Assembly: GCF_021018805.1 (NCBI RefSeq)
Contig: NW_026960607.1
Location: 4,404,501-4,468,500 of the forward strand
DNA: 64,000 nt
Source of the DNA: Prinia subflava
Lineage: Eukaryota; Chordata; Aves; Passeriformes; Cisticolidae
Direction of reading: 5' to 3'
The notes under the pieces are model-generated. The model worked only from the letters and a program-made list of their open reading frames with translations, had not been told where the DNA came from and made no database searches. Made by a program: the position numbers and the translations under genes. Position 1 is the first letter of the stretch, and each line of letters begins with the position of its first letter. Positions 56,971 through 64,000 of the stretch are shown piece after piece.

Positions 56971-59900
56971 AAACCATACTTTGTTCTTGTTCTCAACTCC
57001 GGGTTTGTATCAAGGCTGTTGTCCTTTCTGCTTAGGAGCCTGATGCATCTGGAATTTACATGGAAAAGGTCCTGAGGGAGGGGAGGGGCTCCCTTTCATT
57101 GGTCACCCTCAGCAGTAGTACATACAGTTGCATTGCTTTTTTAAGGTCTGAGGAAAATTCAACAGAGATGTTTATCCTTGGATGAGCACAGCATTCCCTC
57201 GAAGAGTAGCTGTGATATGAACAGCAAGAACCTTTTAGAAAGCAAAGTCATATTTGAGGATGGAATAGAGGTTGCTTATGAAAATAGTTCAAAAACTGCA
57301 TGAGCAAATACAGACATTTATACAGTATCTAAACATATAAAAGTTGGGGTTTTTTAAAACATTAAATCAGTTGCCATAAATATACATTTCTCAACATTTT
57401 ATTCTTGAAGTCTTCACAACTGCAGTGGCATAATTACAGTGCTAAAAAGTTTACCATGGGGAAAAAACTCTGTTGGTGTTTTTCTAAAGAGCCTTGATTT
57501 AAAATTACTTTCTGCTTTACAAAATAGATACTCTTCCTTGTGGGGGAAAAAACCAAATATGACTATGAAGGCAAACATACCCACAAATTTTAAATTGTTA
57601 GTAGCCCAAAACACTATTTTCTTTGAAAACTTTTATAGCTTTCTTATCATACTTTGGGCATAGTAGTTATGGAGTGGTTAAACAAAGCAATATTAGGTGC
57701 AATAAGTTTTGTACCAGTCGTCTTAAATTTATTTATTTTCAAAGACTTAATTGTTTGAATCAATAAGTGAAATTCGCATCCTTAGTAGTGACAAAAAAGA
57801 ATTAGTCTTAAAGGACTAAGGACAACTTAAAATACCTATTAGCAGTTAAAGAGAAAAGAACAAATCAGCAAAGGCTGGATTTAATTAGAAATAATTATAT
57901 GGTTAATTATGGTACCATAATGAGGACCATCAAAGTAATTTCTGAAAATTGATTAGATAATATAGGCATTAATTTAAGAATGTGCCATAGTTTTACAGTT
58001 TGCAAACTTAAACTATAAGTTCTAGAAAACTTGGTTATAATATAATGTCTAATACTCTAGAGCGGGGTACTGATTCTGCAATGATGTTTTTAAAGAGCTG
58101 CATAGATAAGTTAAATGACAACTCTATTTTTTCTCTGCAGGTAGGGAAAGGCATTTAGATGTGCATAATTGGGTTTATTCTTCCAGTAGTGCCCTAGTGC
58201 ACTTCTGAAAAGTCATTAATAAACAGGACATATTTGAATTCAGTCTTACCATTATAGTCTTGATTGGTGCCATCATTCTAGGTGTCAACTTAAGAATTTT
58301 TGGTCATGTGTGTTTGTTTTCTGTTGGTCTCTGCATTGTTTTTAATGAGGCTAGAACATTAGGTATTTTAGTAGGTATTATACACGTACTTTAGTTGGTT
58401 GCTGCAGGTATCAGTCAGGAAGATAAGACTTCTCTAGCTTGATGGCCTTTCATGCTATTTCAATTCAAAACTGGACTCAAAAAATTAGTCCTCTGTTTGG
58501 AGGGGCAGAAGGTGCTCAGCACTTCTGATGATATAAAATTTTACAGGTAATTATCACATTTGTATGTGGAAAGTAATTTTTTCCCCTTGACTTGAAAGAA
58601 CCAGTAGTGAACCACTACAGCACTGAGATATTACTGTACTTCTTCAGCTGCTGACACAATCAAATATATTCTAATACGAATTTATTTTTTTAATATAGAA
58701 GTAATTTTAAAACCTGAGGCTGAGCTTCTTATTTGTAGAATGTTTTAGTGTCATCATGTTATTATGCTGTAGCTGAATTGTCGTTGTGAAACACAGCAGG
58801 CTGGTTGAGAAAAGCCAATGACTTAGTTGTGACACAGAAGTAGCAGAAGCTGTCAGAGATTTCTATTGCATCCAGCCCATCAATTTGTGGTTTTATTCAA
58901 ATTAGAATAATTGATTAGAAGTCACAGCTTGGTAAGACTCAGACAAGAGATACATAATGAATAACAGTGACTGTATTTATCTTAGCAGAACTCAGCACTG
59001 AAGGCTATTTGTATTTCAGTATTCCTGTAGCTCTGCTCCTGGAGTATTTTGATGGTCTGCCAAATCATGCAGCTGGACAAATACCATGACTTTGATTGCT
59101 GTTAGGAATCTTTGAACACAGAGAACAAAGCTTAGATAAAGAAGAGTGTGTTTTGTGTTCAATTTCCTGCTGTTCTGTGATAGCAGTTAGATTCTGGTAA
59201 GGACTGAAAAAGCATAGCCTTTGTTACCTGAATCTGATTATGCTCCTGAATTAAGCATATAAATTCTTTTCTCATGCTGGATTTATGAACTTCTTTAAGA
59301 GATATTATGCTTTTATTTCATACAACTGGCTAATTTTTAATACATCATCCTTAACCCCTTGGGTATTTTAGCATTGATATTGTACAAGATGAACAATAAT
59401 TGTGTGTCCCTTTGCTTGGCTAAATTATAAATAAAAGTTTTTTTCGCCCTTAAAAAATATGAATAAAGTAATTCTTCTATTTTTTTAACAAATCTAGAGA
59501 TGATGAATTAAGATTGTTTTCAGGAAATTTATTTGTGGTGGTTCTTCAGGTGTATGAGCAAGAGCAAAGTCCTTCTTTCAGTTATGATCTGGACAGTGGC
59601 AGTCATTTTGATTGCTCAGGGGAAAAAAAGAATTGCAAATCTTCCAAAGGGTTGTGCACACCAAGAAGACCAGAATAGGACTGTACCTATATTCAGATGA
59701 TTTCTTGTCTTCGCAGGTACAGGCAATATAGAAAGGATTGCTTGATCACTTACTGAGCATAATTTTGTATCTCATGTTAAGATTTCAAGAGAACAAAAAA
59801 TTGTAAAAATCAGTTAATCTGTTGTCTCACTCACCTAAGCATCTCCAGTGCAATAAAGCTAAGGCTAATTTCCACTTATTCCTCTCAGTTCCACGAGTTT

Positions 59901-61140
59901 GTGTGGGGAATACAGCTTTGTGCATTTCATACTTTGAAAACTATATATTAATGGTTAAGTGTGGGAATGGTAGAGCTGTCGTTAGGAAAGGATTGTAGTT
60001 TATCAGACTCAGAACCTGGAAAAATGAAATCTGCTGTAAATATATGCATAATTTGTGTCCTGCATGGAGATGTATTGCAGAAAAAATAAGTTACAAGTGC
60101 ATAATAGTCAATGATACTGCATAGTGCCATGGGAGGTATTTAGCATTATTGTATTTATGTTCCACTTTTATTCAGTCTAGTGCTACCCTTATTTGGAGTA
60201 CTAGGCACCCAATCTAGTAGGTTAATCTTTCTCTTTATTATGTTTCATGATTCTGCAGAATAACACATTTTAAATTACAGTATGGTATAAACAACCAGAT
60301 TAGAAATGGCTTCTGATGTTGACAATAAAATTGCTCAAAGTTGTTTTTTGCAGTTAATTAGCAAAGTTTTGCACTGAATACCTCCATTGCAAACTTTAGT
60401 TGGGAAAAAAACAGACTGTGAAATTTGAAACATACTTATGAAGGTTCCTTACGCTTAATAGCATGCTTTACTAGTGCTGCATTTCCAAAATGTGGGAGTG
60501 TTACTTAAAAGGTATTTCGTTATTGTTACAAATGAAAAGTAAATTCAGAGGTAGTTTGCAGTTGGCACATAACATTTTTTTTCTGGTGTACCTACACTAG
60601 TTTTTTCTATTTACAACACATCCTAGCATAGCACTTCAAGATGAGCCAGGTATTCTGGAGTGTCTGGGCACGGGTACATACAGGTTTGTGTGTTTTCACT
60701 GTTTAATTGTATCTAGTATCAGCTACTGCTTTAGGGCTATTCCTGCTTTTTTCAGTGAATGTGGGGGTGTGTATCCAAATGTTATATAGTTTTTGGGATG
60801 GTGCTAGTCTCAGAGGTATTTTGTAATAAAATCCCTTTAAAATAACACTTAAAATTAAAGTTACAACTTGAAGATTTAACATGGAGAGAAGGCACTGAAT
60901 TTGCTTACTCTAAAATATTATTAATGCATGTAAGGTGTGCTGAAAGTGCATGACTTTTCTAACCTTTATGGTTTAGCTTGGAATACTTTGGAATACTTTA
61001 GAAAAACATGTTCTTTTAAAAATATGTTTATTAGCTTGTTCAGATATAACTTAAAATCTGTATTTAAAGGCATGCATCCAGAGACATGCACACAATGAAT
61101 TCAAAGTGTCAGTGTTTCAGGGAATCTAAATTATTTTCAG
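56971..61140. other. AT-rich non-coding stretch
   Basis: More than 4 kb with no repeat, RNA gene or convincing exon recognised. Confidence 0.55.
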
Positions 61141-61254
61141 AATTTCAGAAATTGAGAAGGGATAAGTGGAAGGAGAAAATGTTGGGCTGGTGCCAAGCGA
61201 TAGCTCGTAACCCTCACAGACTTCCAAACAGCACAAGAACACCCGAGGTCTCAG
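61141..61254 (+). CDS. Candidate internal host exon (114 bp), gene unidentified
   Basis: The segment lies between the acceptor TTATTTTCAG (61131-61140) and the donor CTCAG|GTGATG (61254/61255). It is open in one frame, enters at phase 1 and leaves at phase 1, so it is symmetric and could be skipped without frame loss. The peptide includes [20 protein letters not shown] and [10 protein letters not shown], a basic, Trp-containing stretch with balanced composition and CpG-containing codons (GCGATAGCTCG, ACCCGAGG). That is unlike the flanking AT-rich DNA. It cannot join directly to the exon ending at 18436, which needs a phase-0 partner. I do not recognise the family. Confidence 0.4.
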
Positions 61255-63741
61255 GTGATGCTTCACATAACTCTACTTTGGTGAGTGAAAAGTTGCATTT
61301 CATGACAGTGGCATGCTCAGATGAACTTGAGAGGTGTTAAATTTAATTTTTTAAATTGTACTGTTTGCCATTGCTTGAATTCCCTCCATATGAGAAACCC
61401 TTTGATATAACATCTGTTTACTCTTTCCCTTTGCTTTTGTCTTTTATGTTATGCATGGTCCATTCTGACTTGCATGCTGTGTCTGTAAATCGGTATTGAT
61501 GTTTTGTGAACGGTAAAGTCTTTAGGCAGGAGATGACTGAATATGGATCACTTACAATCTTTGTGATCTTAATCAGTGCAATGGCATTTGGTCCCTGATG
61601 AATACAGCTGGACATTATCTCAAGCTACCTCATTTAGTCTTTGTTCCTGACTGTAACAGGGACAAAGTATCATGTATCTAAACTTGTGTTAGCTGGATTT
61701 TAAAATTATCTTCATATATTAAACATGCTACTGCAAGAGATGGTTGAGTTTCTTCATGCAAAGCTCTTGATGGTAGGTGTTCAGGAAATGTTAAGTTGAC
61801 GGTTTACATGGTGGAGTTAAAATGTATCATATGAAACTGAATAAAGTAACTCATTATAAGAATTTTAATCCCACAGTTTTTGTTCATTGAAATAAAGCCA
61901 CTTACATCAGTAGACCTGGCCAGGTGAGTAAGAACTGGTATTTGTATGTAAAGGCTTTCAACTGCCCTGCCTCTAAGACCAAATTTGTCTACTTGTCTGC
62001 TTGTTTTAATTCAACTGATATTTTCAGGCTACAGCAAGACTGAATATTTGAAACGGATCCAGTTCAATATGCCTGCTCCAATTTCATTAATGAGTGTTAA
62101 AAAGGCACTATATTCCCCTATACTCAGAAACATGAGTGATCAGGAAATACTGTCCTGCAGTTGTTGAAATATGGACAAGGATGACATCTAAGCTAAAAGG
62201 TGAATAATTGTTCATAACCACTGAGGAAATGTGGTAGTCCAAATGAAGAGACAGTGGTCTGCTTGAAAGCTGTTGAAGTTTTGGTGAAATAAAGCCCCTA
62301 CTTAATGTAGCAAAATTATCACGTTCAGTGGTAAATTATATAGAATGTAAGTTTCTGCTACAGAAGGGAATGCAAAAAGGCAGCATTAAAAACTGCAAAT
62401 TTTATAATTTTTTGTATATACTAGAATTTTGTTATAGCTCACTTTCATCTAGAATACTTTACTTTCAGAGAAATAAAAGGAAATTAAAAATCAATGATTT
62501 GATGAAAAAAGATGTCAAGTATATTATCCCTGCATTTAAGTACTATTGCTATTTTATTTTTAAATTTTATTTAATTGCTTTTACTATTTAGCTATTAATA
62601 GTAATAGTAGGTAGCTGTTAAGGAATTGGTATATGTGGAAATTTGCATATTTTGCTTTCTGCTTGACTGCTATTCAACATTTAATTTGGTTTGATATTCA
62701 TGAGATAAGCATTCCAATCTACCAGATGGGATTTAGAAATTGTGAACTGGGAATTCAGTTCAGAACTGGTGAATCCATAGCCTTAGCATCTTTTAACCCT
62801 ATTAATATTAAAACTTGTTAAAAAATAACTTTGCATGTAGACTGCTGCTTAGTTGATGAAGTGTGTAAGAAAGCTAGAGAAATAAAATACTGGGGAAGAT
62901 ACTATGTGTCATTTAATATCGTGGTTGGATGTAGAACAATAATCTTCACAACAGGAAATAAAACAATAATGTCTCTTGAGGCCTGTCAAGCTTTCCTTTT
63001 CATTCTCTGTACTTCCCACTCTCTCAACCATGACTTTTTCTATCCCTCACATCTGAAAAAAATGGTATTCAGTCTAAGCTTTTGCTGGCAATGTCTTTCC
63101 AATTTGCAGGATGTTGACTGGAAATCCTTATTTCACTTGGGAACATTTTTTATCTGAAATTTTGTTAGAAATCAATTTTGATTTTGCCTAGCAGTCGTTG
63201 TCTTTTCAATATTGAAAAATTTTCTGGCTGGTCTTGAGTGAAGATACAGAGTTTAGCACTGGAAAATGAAAAATAATGAAACAGCAGAAAATAAAGAATA
63301 TAGCAAATTGTTTGTTCTAAGTGTACAAAGCCACTTCTGATTAGCCATTCAAGCCCCTTCTTTCTGAATTAAACTTTATTTTTCAGTGCATTGCAGCTCC
63401 TCTGTGGATCTGATTCCCTTAGTATAGGTTTATTTGGTGAGTCTTGTGCCCATGTGAGTCTGTGTCATGAAGACACAGCTCTTTGCTTCCTTATTCTGTA
63501 GGTGACATGTCTGGGTTTGGAAAGAAGCAAAGTGGAATATAGATTGTATCTTTTTTTGACCTCTGCTATATGCTTTTGTGTACGCTCCTGATTCAGCAGA
63601 ATGTCTCCTTTATCTCAGAACTTCAGCTAAGGCATTAAAAAATACTTTCCATTTAAAACTAAACCCCAAAGTGGGCTTTTCACACTGCCACTTTTCCGAA
63701 GGAAAATAATCTGAAAATTGCAAGCAACTGTCATTAATTTT
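61255..63741. other. AT-rich non-coding stretch
   Basis: Nothing recognised. The open frames here (for example 62,328-62,591 and 62,831-63,157) are AT-driven and lack supporting signals. Confidence 0.5.
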
Positions 63742-64000
63742 TCACAGAATCGTAGAATACCAGGATGGAAGGAATCTCAAGAATTATCTGGTCCAGCCTT
63801 TCTTGGCCTAAGCACCATATAGACAAGATGGCACAGCACTCTGTCCTGCTCAGTCTTAAAATTATCCAGGGTTGGGGAATCCAGCACCTTTCCTTCAGAG
63901 ATTATTTCAATGGCTCATTGCTCTCATTGCAAAACATTTTCCTCTTGTGTCTAATCAGACTGTGCACAGAGTGTGCCCAACTTGTACCCATTACTTCTTG
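63742..64000 (-). mobile_element. CR1 LINE 3' end, runs off the window
   Basis: It begins TTCACAGAATCGTAGAATACC. It then has GATGGAAGGAATCTCAAG, GTCCAGCCTTTCTTGGCC and CCTTCCTTCAGAGA-like text. The wording differs from the other copies, so it is a different, probably older CR1 subfamily. The element continues past 64,000. Confidence 0.88.

Noticed and set aside
1..64000. Prokaryotic features such as operons, CRISPR arrays, phage or plasmid genes
   Set aside because: No ribosome-binding-site-led gene arrays, no spaced direct repeats, and CR1 and avian LTR content throughout show a vertebrate nuclear genome.

Overview
The window looks like non-coding nuclear DNA from a bird, most likely a songbird. 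Evidence: five or more CR1 retrotransposon copies with typical 3' ends, several short solo LTRs with clean 5- or 6-bp target duplications, a decayed gammaretrovirus-like provirus, an AT-rich background, and no long open reading frame outside repeats. Nothing points to a prokaryote or a plasmid. No complete protein-coding gene is visible. The DNA reads as the 5' region and large introns of one or more host genes, or as intergenic sequence.

Layout. 1-3.2 kb: AT-rich, nothing recognised. 3.2-4.7 kb: a CR1 copy on + with an internal deletion. 5.4-6.2 kb: two perfect hairpins and a doubtful antisense retrotransposon scrap. About 9.1 kb: a candidate host exon with good splice sites. 12.0-17.3 kb: a composite endogenous-retrovirus block. 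It holds a class I provirus on + (LTR, primer-binding site, gag start, RT/RNase H remnant, most of the middle deleted), then a second element on - (LTR A, polypurine tract, 3' internal region with a cysteine-rich ORF), and inside that a solo LTR (LTR B) on + flanked by GGTT. 17.4-18.6 kb: the best host-gene signal, namely a TATA box, then an exon carrying a 27-codon upstream ORF, a 33-codon coding start and a consensus splice donor.

22.9-33.1 kb: LTR-rich. Two 811-bp ERVL-type solo LTRs lie inverted to each other (22.9 and 29.8 kb), with three ERVK-type solo LTRs (29.1, 32.0 and 32.7 kb), each with a perfect 6-bp duplication. A pentanucleotide satellite is at 26.7 kb. 33-42 kb: quiet. 42.4-64 kb: CR1 3' ends at 42.4, 45.0, 49.2, 52.2, 55.1 and 63.7 kb, LTR-like segments at 51.1 and 56.6 kb, a G-quadruplex motif at 50.7 kb, a tRNA-like remnant at 53.4 kb and a candidate exon at 61.1 kb.

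The most unusual object is the nested retroviral block, especially the minus-strand cysteine-rich ORF upstream of the polypurine tract of element A, where some complex retroviruses keep accessory genes. Family assignments are by eye from remembered consensus features, with no database search. Host exons are inferred from splice signals and codon content only.
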